Shown here piece by piece: positions 11,272 through 21,581 of a stretch of 64,000 bases of DNA; position 1 is the first letter of the stretch; each line of letters starts with the position of its first letter. This DNA is from Plazaster borealis (taxonomy: Eukaryota; Echinodermata; Asteroidea; Forcipulatida; Labidiasteridae): positions 18,192,501 through 18,256,500 of the forward strand of contig CM037459.1 of NCBI GenBank assembly GCA_021014325.1, in the 5' to 3' direction. A program made the translations under genes and the position numbers. The notes beneath the pieces are model-generated. The model saw only the letters and a program-made list of their open reading frames with translations. It searched no databases and was not told where the DNA came from.

Positions 11272-12535
11272 TACGGAAGCCGGATAGTGCCAGAAGATAA
11301 GAGGTGAAATATGTTTTTCATGAGCGCGAAAATATTTTTTTGTACTATTTATCTGGCGGCCGCCACTTATTATCCGGCGGCCGCCACTTAATTATCCGGC
11401 GGCCGCCACTTAATTATCCGGCGGCCGCCACTTAATTATCCGGCGGCCGCCACTTATTATCCGGCTGCCGCCACTTAATTATCCGGCGGCCGCCACTTAA
11501 TTATCCGGCGGCCGCCACTTAATTTTTTGTACAACACGTTCTTTATTTTGCGGATTTTTAGAGGACAGGTCATAGGATTCAGGTGGGGGTGGGGTAAGAT
11601 GACAGGTTATATGATCTAGGGGGTCGAGAAGGCAGGTCATAGAATCATGGGGGAGTAAGAGGACAGGTCATAATTACGGAAGCCTATTAGTACGGAAGCC
11701 TATTAGTACGGAAGCCCATTAGTACGAAAGCCCATTAGTGCCACGTTGCGTTTCTCTTTCACGTGGTAGTGTTTCTCTTTCACCGGGTTGCTGCCACTTA
11801 AATAACTGGCGGCCGCCACTTAATAACCGCCACATAATTATCTGGCGGCCGCCATCTTGCGGCCGCCACTTATTATCCGGCGGTCGCCACTTAATTATCC
11901 GGCGGCCGCCACTTATTATCCGGCGGCCGCCACTTAATTATCCGGGGGCCGCCACTTAATTATCTGTAAAACACGTTCTTTATTTTGCGGACAGGTCATA
12001 GGATTCAAGGGGGTAAGAGGACATATCATAGGATCCAGGGGAGTAAAGAGAAAAGGTCAAAGGTTCCAGGGGGTGGGTCATAGGAGCATGGGGGGTAAGA
12101 GGACAGGTCATAGGATCGTGGGGGGAGGGGGTAAGATGACAGGTCATATGCTTTAGGGGGTTGAGAGGGCAGGTCATAGAATCATGGGGGAGTTAAGAGG
12201 ACAGGTCATATGACCAAGGGGGAGGGTAAGCGGACATATCGATAAATCGGGTAAGAGGGCAGGTAAGAGGACAGGTCATAGAATGCGGGGGGGGGGGTAA
12301 GAGGAAAGGTCATAGGACAAGCGGGGGGGGGGGTAAGAGGACAGGTCAAAGAATCCAGATTGGTTAGAGGACATGTCATAAGATCCAGAGGGGCAAGATG
12401 GCAAGATAAATGAAATAAAGATTTGATGAGATGATTAGTGTAAGTGGATTAACAAAGTACGTAATTGCACTATGGGTAACATGAAGGGGGTGATCCATAG
12501 AGACATCAAAGTCATGTCCTCTTAATACGGAAGAC
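11272..12535. mobile_element. Foldback-type element, rearranged (element 2)
   Basis: This begins TACGGAAGCCGGATAGTGCC, back to back with element 1. A long NotI-palindrome array runs to about 11520. A short tandem repeat based on TACGGAAGCCTATTAG covers 11677-11741, then come more palindromes and a G-rich GAGGACAGGTCATAGGAT minisatellite (about 11985-12380). The expected right arm is missing, so the copy is rearranged or truncated. Confidence 0.65.
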
Positions 12536-14104
12536 TACGGAAGCCGGATAGTGCCAGGTGAAATATGTTTTTCATGAGCGCGAGAAAAAATTTTTGTACC
12601 ATTTATCTGGCGGCCGCCACTTAATTATCCGGCGGCCGCCACATAATTATCTGGCAGCCGCCACTTAATTAAGTGGCGGCCGCCACATATTATCCGGCGG
12701 CCGCCACTTATTATCCGGCGGCCGCCACTTAATTATCCGGCGGCCGCCACTTAATTATCCGGCGGCCGCCACTTATTATCCGGCGGCCGCCACTTAATTA
12801 TCCGGCGGCCGCCACTTATTATCCGGCGGCCGCCACTTAATTATCTGTACAACACGTTCTTTATTTTGCAGTTTTTAAGAGGACAGGTCATAGGATTCAG
12901 GGGGGGTAGAGGAGAGGTCATAGGATCATGGGGGTAAGAGGATATCATCTTTTTTTTGGGGGGGGTAAGAGGACATGACTTTGATGTCTCTATGGATCAC
13001 CCCCTTCATGTTACCCTTCTATAGTGCAATTACGTACTTTGTTAATCCACTTACACAAAACATCTCATCAAAACTTTAGTTCATTTATCTTGCCATCTTG
13101 CAGCTCTGGATCTTATGACATGTCCTCTAACCAATCTGGATTCTATGACCTCTTTTACCCCCGCATCCTATGACCTGTCCTCTCACTCCCCCCCCCCCCC
13201 GATCTGTCGACATGTCCGCTTACCCGCCCCTGGGTCATATGACCTGTCCTCTTACTCCCCCATGATTCTATGATCTGCCCTCTCGATCCCCTAGATCATA
13301 TGACCTGTCATGTACCCCCCCCCCACGATCCTTTGACCTGTCCTCTTACCCCCATAATCACATGACGTGTCCTCTTACCCCATGACCATATGACCTGTCC
13401 TCTTACCTCCCTGGATCCTTGACATGTCCTCTTACCCCCCATGATCCTATGACCCACCCCTGGAACCTATAACCCTTCTCTTAACTCCACTGGATCCTAT
13501 GATATGTCCTCTTACCCCCCCCCCCCCCGAATCCTATGACATGTCCTCTCAAAATCCGCAAAATAAAGAACGTGTTGTACAGATAATTAAGTGGCGGCCG
13601 CCGGATAATAAATGGCGGTCGCCGGATAGTTAAGTGGCGGCCGCCGGATAATAAGTGGCGGCCGCCTGATAATTAAGTGGCGGCCGCCGGATAACAAGTG
13701 GCGGCCGCCGGATAATTAAGTGGCGGCCGCCGGATAATAAGTGGCGGCCGCCGGATAATAAGTGGCGGCCGCCGGATAATTAAGTGGCGGCCGCCGGATA
13801 ATTAAGAGGCGGCCGCCGGATAATAAGTGGCGGCCGCCAGATAATATGTGGCGGCCGCCGGATAATTAAGTGGCGGCCGCCAGATAATAAGTGGCGGCCG
13901 CCGGATAATTTAGTGGCGGCCGCCGGATAATAAGTGGCGGCCGCCGGATAATTTAGTGGCGGCCGCCGGATAATAAGAGGCGGCCGCCACTTAATTAAGT
14001 GGCGGCCGCCAGATAATATGTGGCGGCCGCCAGATAAATGGTACAAAAAAATATTTTCACGCTCATGAAAAACATATTTCACCTGGCACTATCCGGCCTC
14101 CGTA
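12536..14104. mobile_element. Foldback-type element, most complete copy (element 3)
   Basis: The left end is TACGGAAGCCGGATAGTGCC and the right end GGCACTATCCGGCCTCCGTA. Arms are arrays of 21-22 bp units built on the perfect palindrome GGCGGCCGCC (12600-12840 and about 13590-14030, in opposite orientation). The centre holds G-rich units (12880-12970), a unique segment and C-rich units (13100-13550), again inverted relative to each other. The whole 1.57 kb could fold into one long hairpin. Confidence 0.75.
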
Positions 14105-14632
14105 TCTTAACCCCCCCCCAAAAAAAAATACAAAAATACAAAAATACAAAAATACAAAAATACAAAAATACAAAAATAAAATAAAAAAAAAATATTTTAA
14201 AAAATTATCCTTTGACATGTCCTCTTACCCCCCCCCCACGATCATGACCTGTCCTCTTACCTCCCTGTATATTTTGACCTGTCTTCTTACCCCCATGATC
14301 CTATGACCTCTCCTCTAAACCCTCCCCCCCAATCCTATGACCTGTCCTCTTAAAAACCGCAAAATAAAGAACGTGTTGTACAGATAAATAAGTGGCGGCC
14401 GCCGGATAATTAAGTTGCGGACGCCGGATAATTAAGTGGCGGCCGCCGGATAATTAAGTGGCGGCAGCCTGATAATAAGTGGCGGCCGCCGGATAATAAG
14501 TGGCGGCCCGCCGGATAATAAGTGGCGGCCGCCAGATAAATGGTACAAAAAATATTTTCGCGCTCATGAAAAACATATTTCACCTCTTATCTTCTGGCAC
14601 TATCCGGCTTCCGCACCTGGCACTATCCGCCT
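14105..14632. mobile_element. Foldback-type element, right half only (element 4)
   Basis: Contains a short AAAATAC run, C-rich minisatellite, NotI-palindrome array (14393-14540) and the right terminal sequence CTGGCACTATCCGGCTTCCG, followed by a second partial terminal repeat. The matching left arm is absent. Confidence 0.65.
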
Positions 14633-14642
14633 TTCATCTGGC

Positions 14643-15035
14643 CTGCCAGGAGATATGGGATGTAGGCCTACAAGTTTCCTATTTTGTAAACAAAGGTTAC
14701 GTTAACTGTTTCCCAGAAACCAGTGTTTCCATCTGTTCCTTTTAGCCTTTTAAAATAAATATTTTGTAAAGTGACTTTCGCAAAAAATAATAATGTTTCT
14801 GCTCAAATGTAATTGTTGCATTTCTTGAAGGCTAAAAAATAACTTTGCCTTAAATTTGCACTGCATTCGAGAATTTTACAAATAAACAAATCCGACTGTA
14901 TATTATTTTTATGGATGACAATTGTTAGTTTACAAAGGTATTTTCCAACTGAACAGTTGTTTGACAGATTCGTAACGAGTCTATTAAAGTAAACTAACGA
15001 ATCCACAGTTAACAGGTTCATTAGTAATCTACTCT
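14643..15035 (+). repeat. Dispersed repeat, copy 1 (partner at 31124-31530)
   Basis: Starts CCTGCCAGGAGATATGG and runs through TTTCCCAGAAACCAGTGTTT to TTCATTAGTAATCTACTC. The same sequence recurs, nearly colinear, at 31124-31530. No coding capacity is seen, and the element type is unknown. Confidence 0.75.
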
Positions 15036-15227
15036 CTCATATAGTTTGGTAACAATAATATTCAAACCTTCCTCAATAATGTGACGACACGTCATAGAAA
15101 ACGTTTAAAAAAAATATGGATGCATTTAAGAGTCCATTGTAACGACTTCATTATTATTTCACAAAGTGTGTAGTTGTTGTTGTTGTTATTATTATTATTT
15201 CATTTTATCACAACCTTTAAAGGTAGG

Positions 15228-15480
15228 GTCATCGTTTGTGTTTTGTCAACGAATGCTTCGTTATAGGCAAAATTATCAAGAAAGATACAATAAAAGTCAC
15301 AAGTGTGGAAGTTTCAGCTGAATACAGTGTCTTCTTGTTGAGAACAGCAACAACTGTCATGGTATTTTCACAAGAACGTCAAATCCATCCGTTTAGCGAG
15401 GTGACAGAGGTACGTATACCGCATCTCCCATCGCAAACGGAATCTGACAAACGATTCATGCATGAATTGTTTCTGAGTTT
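15228..15480 (-). repeat. Dispersed repeat, inverted relative to 47790-48020
   Basis: Read on the minus strand, it shares GAAACAATTCATGCATGAAT-type sequence, a segment about Ca. 'GTTTAGCGAGGTGACAG', and TGTATCTTTCTTGATAATTT with the copy in an SLC30A5 intron. The open frame on the + strand is incidental. Confidence 0.65.
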
Positions 15481-15499
15481 CAAATGTTTTTATTAATTT

Positions 15500-17466
15500 A
15501 TAATCAACGGGGGAATTTCAGACGAAATCATTTCACAGGATGCTTACTACCATTACCATCTTTATAACAAGTAAGCTTTCGGATAGAAATTACACAAACA
15601 TTTTCGGGGTCATAACCAAAGGTTGACCCTTTCTTTAAATTCATCAACTTCGCAGCCAAATATTTGAAAAATAACGAGAGCTTTTTTCAAACTTACTCAA
15701 ACGGATAGCGGCACTGTGGGTCCCTCCACTGCTGTAATTTGTCCAACGCTACACAGTCTTCATTTTGCGTAATAGTTGGGTTTCTCATCATCAGCGAAGT
15801 CTTGATAGCTCCCTGTATAGACCATGGAGGAAGGGTATAGACCCATCAGTCCAAACGAAAGTCCCGCCAACCTCGATATCATCCACAAAGCCCGGCCAAT
15901 ATCTTGGCCCGATGACTTTAGCCACGTAGCTCTTCAGGAATAAATTCTCTCATCTTCGGTCGTCACTGATATCAGGTGTGCAGGACTTCCGTGGTGTGGA
16001 GTAATTTTGACAGAACGCCTCTGCTTCCTGAAAGCTTTTCTTCATGTTAGGGATGAACAGATACTAGGTGCTGTTCTGAAGAAGCTAAGGTGGGCAACAT
16101 CGGTAACGATGGCAACCCAGATAACAACACTATGTTGGACCAATTCAGGACCCAACGAAACGTTTACGTTAGGCCAATGTTGATCACCAATATTGGCCCA
16201 ATGTACTTGTTTTGCTTATTGGGCCAACTTGCCCGACAAATTGACTCAACATTGCCCCCAACGTGTTGGGCCAATATATACCGTTATTCTTAGAAATGAC
16301 TTTGAGTTGATCTTTCTTTTCACGTAGTAAATTCCCGATATAATTGATTCAAGTTAGTGTCTGATCGTGCACTCTGTTAATTTATACTTATCACTTTTAC
16401 TTATGATACTAAATATATTATACAGTCACTATTTATAATCTATACAGGCCTTTACTTCCTACTACGGCATGTCTTATATTTATATAGTCCAGGATCTATA
16501 GACTTTGCAGTCATGGCTTTCACCTTTTTAAATTCAAATTGTTTTACTTTTTATTTTTCACATGTTTTAATAAATGTTTATTTGTACTTTTGATATACAT
16601 ATTTTCTAACAGACGAATTATACACAAACTTACAAACTTACCTTAGATAACTAAATTCAACTAAATTGTTATGATATTATCAAAGAAAAAATAAATTCTT
16701 CCTAGCCCCACCTACAAATTTGCATTTATGTCAACGTTGGCCCATTAACTGGCTCAACAGCGTGAAAGTCTAATGCTATAAACCGAGTACTGACTTTTTC
16801 GAGCAATTTCGGAATTGCTGGCATTTAATTGCTCCACCTTACCCTGCAGTGAGGTTGGCAGACTTTTTTTTAGTATACGTTTTTGCTAATTTGTTAATAA
16901 TTCCGCCCATGAATTAAAAAGAAAATAAATATTTTGGGTAATCCACCCCCCCCCCTTAACTAACACAGCACTGCAGAAGGTCATTCCACTAGGGCCCTAG
17001 GGTCACCTTGGAAACCTCATTGCAAATTCAGCAGTCAGGCACTCTCCATTGCTTTTGTACAGCCGATCATGGGATGCATGACTCAGCTCTCATGGCATTG
17101 ATAAGCATTTCAGTCCTTGCAAGTGGTGGTCTGATAACAAACATCAATCATTCTTAGCTGGGGTCAAGGGTACCTTGTAGACATTAAAAATGGCCTAAGA
17201 ATACAAGTGGGAGCGATCTTTATGCCATGCTCTGTGTAATTTAGTTCCTTGGGTCCAAAAGACCAAGCATATACCACTTTTGGTATAGGGAATAAACATC
17301 TCCAGCCCATCTGAGGGGTATAAGGCTTGATAATCATGTGAAAAAGATTCTTACCGAGTGACGGTTTCCCGAAGTGCTGCATTGACCACTAAAACACTGT
17401 ACTGTTATTAAGGTGTATAATGTTACTGTGATGCGTACTTTAGCAATGATTCTGACCATCATAATT
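15500..17466. other. Intergenic stretch with TTGGGCCAA palindromes
   Basis: No gene is supported. Between about 16090 and 16290, and again near 16737, there are several copies of TTGGGCCAA/TTGGCCCAA palindromes (for example GTTGGGCCAATAT), suggesting a degraded inverted-repeat element. The remainder is AT-rich. Confidence 0.4.
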
Positions 17467-17690
17467 GTCATATGAAACTGATCTCCTTGTCGTAATTTTG
17501 TTCTTTAAACCTCAACATATCGGAAGCGCCGAAAACAAAGACTTTAAAAAACAAATACAAAATAAAAATCACGTAACAAAAGGGATTTCATACAGTCCAA
17601 TTTACCTTTTGAAGTTTGTTATCTTACACAAATATTATTATGAAACTGATCAATGTATGAGGTTTGTAACACAAGCAAAGTCAAGAGTAT
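17467..17690 (+). repeat. Truncated fourth copy of the duplicated unit
   Basis: Matches an internal part of copy 1 (about 1804-2010), sharing GAAACTGATCTCCTT, GAAAACAAAGAC, GGGATTTCATACAGTCCAAT and CTGATCAATGTATGAGGTTT. It contains no ORF of the family. Confidence 0.7.
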
Positions 17691-17757
17691 ACTCCAGTGT
17701 GCAAAGAGTAAAATTAATACAACAAGGCATAGGCCCCTGTAATGACGTCGCATTAAT

Positions 17758-19270
17758 TTGTCCGACGCTGAAATCTGATAATTGTACACGTGGCGCTTCA
17801 CACATCGCCATCTTGACTTGGATTTTCCAGAAAGACCAATTTTTCAAAATAGTAAGTAATATCAGTTATATCGTTTGATAATTACGGGTGGAAATACCGT
17901 ATCCGACCACCTCCTTCTATAATTAACGCGATTGGAAACATTTTGTCTTTTGTGGAATTCGCATTTTCCGTTTTTAATCAGAGATAAATGAGTTACGAAA
18001 TGCTCAAAAGCAGTTGCAATGAAGTAATCTTCATATTAATTTTGTCAAACAAAATCAACTTGATACCTTTGGATGATTCAATTTATGTAAATTATTATCA
18101 ATAAATATTATACATTTAGACAGTTCTGTTCACAAAGTGATACTTTCCACAAAATATGTCTTTACTGTTGTTTTTTAATATCGAATCCATGCATTTTAAT
18201 TTTTCAGCATTCAAGAAAAGGATAATGAAAGTTCTGATGAATCCTTTTCGTATGTTCTTTAAAGCTCAACTATCGGACACGCTGAAAACAAAGATCTTAA
18301 AAACAAAATATCAAAAATAAATATCACGTAAGTAACAAAAGGGATTTCATATCAGTCCAATTTGTCTAAGTTTTTGTATCTTACACAAATATTATTAGGA
18401 AACTGATTAATGATGAGGTTTGTTCACAGGCAAATGTCATGCGTCTAATGAGTACCAAGATGCACCCTTCAGCATGAAGTCAATAATAACAAAATACAAA
18501 GAAAAAAATAATACAAAAAGGTATATCATAAAGTCACATTGGCCATAATGGGTGCCAATTGGCAAATATTTGAAAAAAATATAGTTTACATAAGCTTATA
18601 TAGAACCAGTGAATATTAAGTATAAGGTTGAATTTTGCGACTGTAGTTAAGGCTTTGATAATTAATAGGACTGATTTTCATCGTCATTTTTTGCAGTAAA
18701 ATTTGGAGAATTGCGGTGAGGGCGACACATGAACTGCTGTTCGCCTTGTCTTTCATCACGATAGCATTCTCACAGGTTGATGGTGGTGGGTCCTATCCGC
18801 AAGACGCTACTACAATAATACAATCGCCGAGACCAGGCCGCCAAGTTTGTACCTGAGGTCAGACAAGCAGAGTCGTCCTATACTTTTAGCCCAAACGTCC
18901 AAAACACATTGAAGGGGCAACAAAACAATAACCATGAAGAAACTTGTCAAACATTTTCATCCCTTTGATGGATTGGAAAAAAAATCGAAAAATGACGCCG
19001 ATAGGAAATTAGAATATATGAAGAAGACATCCGAAAATATTGAGAAGACATCCACAGTCACGGATGCATTAAAAGGCTTAATGGGCATGTCCATCGTCAC
19101 ATTGCTCATCTTCACCGGCTCGTACTTCAGCTGGATGTTCCACGGATCATATACTTTTCTGTTCCTAAAACCTTTCTTGTGTGTCCTCGCAACGACCGCC
19201 TTCGTTTGTGCAGCGGCACTAATGTTCGTGATCGTCATGAATTTCTCGCCGAAATTTTAGTCACCTGACA
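17758..19270 (+). repeat. Duplicated unit, copy 2
   Basis: Carries the same ordered landmarks as copy 1: GACGCTGAAATCTGA, CTTGACTTGGATTTTCCAG, GGATGATTCAATTTATG, TCTTTACTGTTGTTTT, TTTTTTGCAG before 18697, CTTTCATCACGATAGCATTC, CAGAGTCGTCCTA and AACACATTGAAGGGG. It ends just past the stop codon of its ORF. No equivalent of the TATA box at 715 is seen in front of this copy. Confidence 0.8.
18934..19260 (+). CDS. Small protein with two predicted membrane segments (copy 2)
   Basis: This 108-codon frame starts at ATG in a good context (ACCATGA). I do not recognise the family. Residues 1-48 are Lys/Glu-rich and probably helical (KKTSENIEKTS recalls the repeated KTS motifs of the protein at 3104). 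Hydrophobic segments at about 51-68 and 74-103 are predicted transmembrane helices. It aligns closely with the start of the ORF at 28069, but only in architecture with the one at 3104. It sits in the same place in its duplicated unit, behind an acceptor-like site at 18696. It is intact, and of the three it is the best reference for the family. Function unknown. Confidence 0.55.
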   Translation: MKKLVKHFHPFDGLEKKSKNDADRKLEYMKKTSENIEKTSTVTDALKGLMGMSIVTLLIFTGSYFSWMFHGSYTFLFLKPFLCVLATTAFVCAAALMFVIVMNFSPKF

Positions 19271-19385
19271 CAAACCCTCCCACTGTCAAAAGGTTTATAC
19301 GTCACAGTCTTGCCTCGTGCCTTAATTTGGAGACCTGTTTGGTTTGAAATGTGAAGGAAACAAAATCATGCTCTCTGTACCGGTG

Positions 19386-19560
19386 TCGCATGCAATTATG
19401 TCCTCTATGCAATACTATCCGGCGGACATTATTGCATATGCAATAATGTCCGCCCGACGGTTTTGCATATGCAATCGTGTCCACCCGGACGCTGCTGCAT
19501 AATGCAATTGTGTCCGCCCGGACACATTTGCATATGCAATCGTGTCCGCCCCCGTGCAAA
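19386..19560 (+). repeat. Array of alternating short palindromes (TGCATATGCA and GTCC...GGAC)
   Basis: TTGCATATGCAAT recurs four times in full or near-full form, interleaved with GTCCGCCCGGAC-type palindromes at roughly 35-40 bp spacing. A remnant recurs at 20098-20120 (GTCCGCCGGACGGTTTTGCAT). No coding function is seen. Confidence 0.65.
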
Positions 19561-20123
19561 ACCGTCCTTGCAGTAAATTAAACGCCCTGATAATTGTCAA
19601 CCTCGGGCCCCTGATGGACAATGTACAATAATAATATCTCTCATGGTAGCGCGGGGTCAACTCAATTATTGAGTCTTGGATACAAGGTTCCGTTCATCGA
19701 CTAAAAATGTAGTCAGGATGCCCTGCGACACAGAGAAAATGCACGCGAAATGCCGACAAAATAGCTGACTTCTGGGTACCAGTCGCTGCACACTAAATAC
19801 TAAAAAAGATCGATCTACTAGCGCATTGAAACGGTGGTTTGTGTTCGTCGTAAGTTTTTTCGACATTTTTTGTCCGGGCGCACGACTGTCTGTCCGGGCG
19901 CTACATTTTTTGTCCGGGCACAATTGGTATTTTGAGAATTTTGGACGGGCGCAGCGCCCGGACAAAACCGCGTGTGGAGGGCAGCCGTTGTTCCTATTGA
20001 AATGACATTGTGGTGTCCTTTGTTCTATTGTTGTCAGGAACCCACAAATGCCCTTCCGTCAGCCCACGCTCGCTCACACACAATCATGTACATGTACATG
20101 TCCGCCGGACGGTTTTGCATAGC
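19561..20123. other. Noncoding stretch with GTCCGGGCG repeats
   Basis: TTTTTTGTCCGGGCGC-type motifs recur several times at 19855-19965 in both orientations. A possible tandem remnant of the preceding palindrome array follows at 20080-20120. No gene is supported. Confidence 0.4.
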
Positions 20124-20902
20124 CCCTTTGGATGATTCAATTTATGCACAGATCAATAAATATTATACATTTAGACAGTTCTATTCGCAAAGTGATATCC
20201 ACAGAACATGTCTTTACTGTTGTTTTCTAATATCGAATCCATGCATTTTAATTTTTCAGCATTTAAGAAAAGAATAATGAAAGTTCTGATGAATCCTTTT
20301 CGTATGTTCTTTAAAGCTCAACGGAAACGCCGAAAACAAAGACCTTTAAAAGAAAATTATTTTAAAAAAAGTCACGTAACAAAAGGGATTTCATATCAGT
20401 CCAATTTGTCTAAGTTTTTGTATCTAACACAAATATTATTAGGAAACTGATTAATGAGGTTTGTTAACACAGGCAAATGTAATGCTTTTAATGAGTACCA
20501 AGATGCACCCTTCAGCATGAAGTCAATAATAACAAAATACAGAGAAAAAATAATACAAAAAGTATATCATAAAGTCACATTGGCCATAATGGGTGCCAAT
20601 TGGCAAATTATTATTTGAAAAAAATATATAGTTTACATAAGCTTAGAACCAGTGAATATTAAGTATGAGGTTGATTTTTGCGACTGTAGTTTAGGCTTTG
20701 ATAATTAATACTATTGATTTTCATCGTCATTTTTCGCAGTAAAGTTTCAGAATTGCGTTGAGGGCGACACATGAACTGCTGCTCGCCTTGTCTTTCATCA
20801 CGATAGCATTCTCACAGGTTGATGGTGGTGGGTCCTACAAACCCGCAAGACGCTACTACAATAATACAATCGCCGAGACCGGGCTGCCGAGTTTGTACCC
20901 GA
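20124..20902 (+). repeat. Duplicated unit, copy 3, left part (interrupted by BEL)
   Basis: Begins CCTTTGGATGATTCAATTTA and follows copies 1 and 2 through TCTTTACTGTTGTTTTC, TTTTCGCAG (ending 20739) and CTTTCATCACGATAGCATTC to GAGTTTGTACCCGA. There the BEL/Pao element is inserted. The unit resumes at 27986. Confidence 0.85.
20898..20902 (+). repeat. 5-bp target site duplication (left)
   Basis: CCCGA directly before the 5' LTR is repeated at 27986-27990 directly after the 3' LTR. A 5-bp duplication fits BEL/Pao integrases. Confidence 0.9.
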
Positions 20903-21503
20903 TGTTCTGGATCCATCTATCATTTAAGTTTATTTGCGCCCTCTGTTGACAAGCTCATTCTCAGAATCACGCTTTCACAAAGTGCCGGCGAAAGTTTACG
21001 TCTGTATTTTTCACATTTTTGTGACTATTAGATCCTTCTCAATCTACTGCCTTCTCAGTTAACGCCTGCGAGAAGCATTGTCTGTAAGTTGAATACCTTT
21101 CTTGCCTCGTTTTTGGACATATAAAAGTGTTTTAGTGGGTATTTAGGCCTCGGTAGTTCACGTGGTTTTTGTACACATTTAGCTTACATATCGTTACTGG
21201 TTAGTGGGATATTCATGTGGGTTTTTTACTGCACGGGTCACGCCCAATTTTCCAATTCTGTGAGGTCTGTGTATTATTGCATTTAGCTTCAGCATTCTTT
21301 AAGCCATCATACGTTACATGTAATCATTATAGTTTTCTTATTCTTGTATTACAGTTTCACTCCTTGTTCACTGACGTCATTCCTCTGTGGCTTGAATAAA
21401 ACACTGGAGCTTGGAGGCTATTTCCTGACTCTCATGTCGTTATTTAATGGAGTTTGGCTGGCTGTCTAATTTTGGTTAGATACACCTCAAGGAGGACAGT
21501 ACA
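20903..21503 (+). repeat. 5' LTR of the BEL/Pao element
   Basis: 601 bp, starting TGTTCTGG and ending AGTACA. It contains TATAAAAG at 21120-21127, TGACGTCA near 21371 and AATAAA at 21395-21400. These are plausible promoter and polyadenylation signals. Confidence 0.95.
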
Positions 21504-21581
21504 GTGAAAAGACATACAACAGTTGACGTTACCAGAACTACGGCAGTGGATCAAGGCACAGCTCTGCTGTGAATCATCATC

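Noticed and set aside
15236..15496. 86-codon plus-strand frame
   Set aside because: It lies entirely in a dispersed repeat that also occurs inverted in an SLC30A5 intron.
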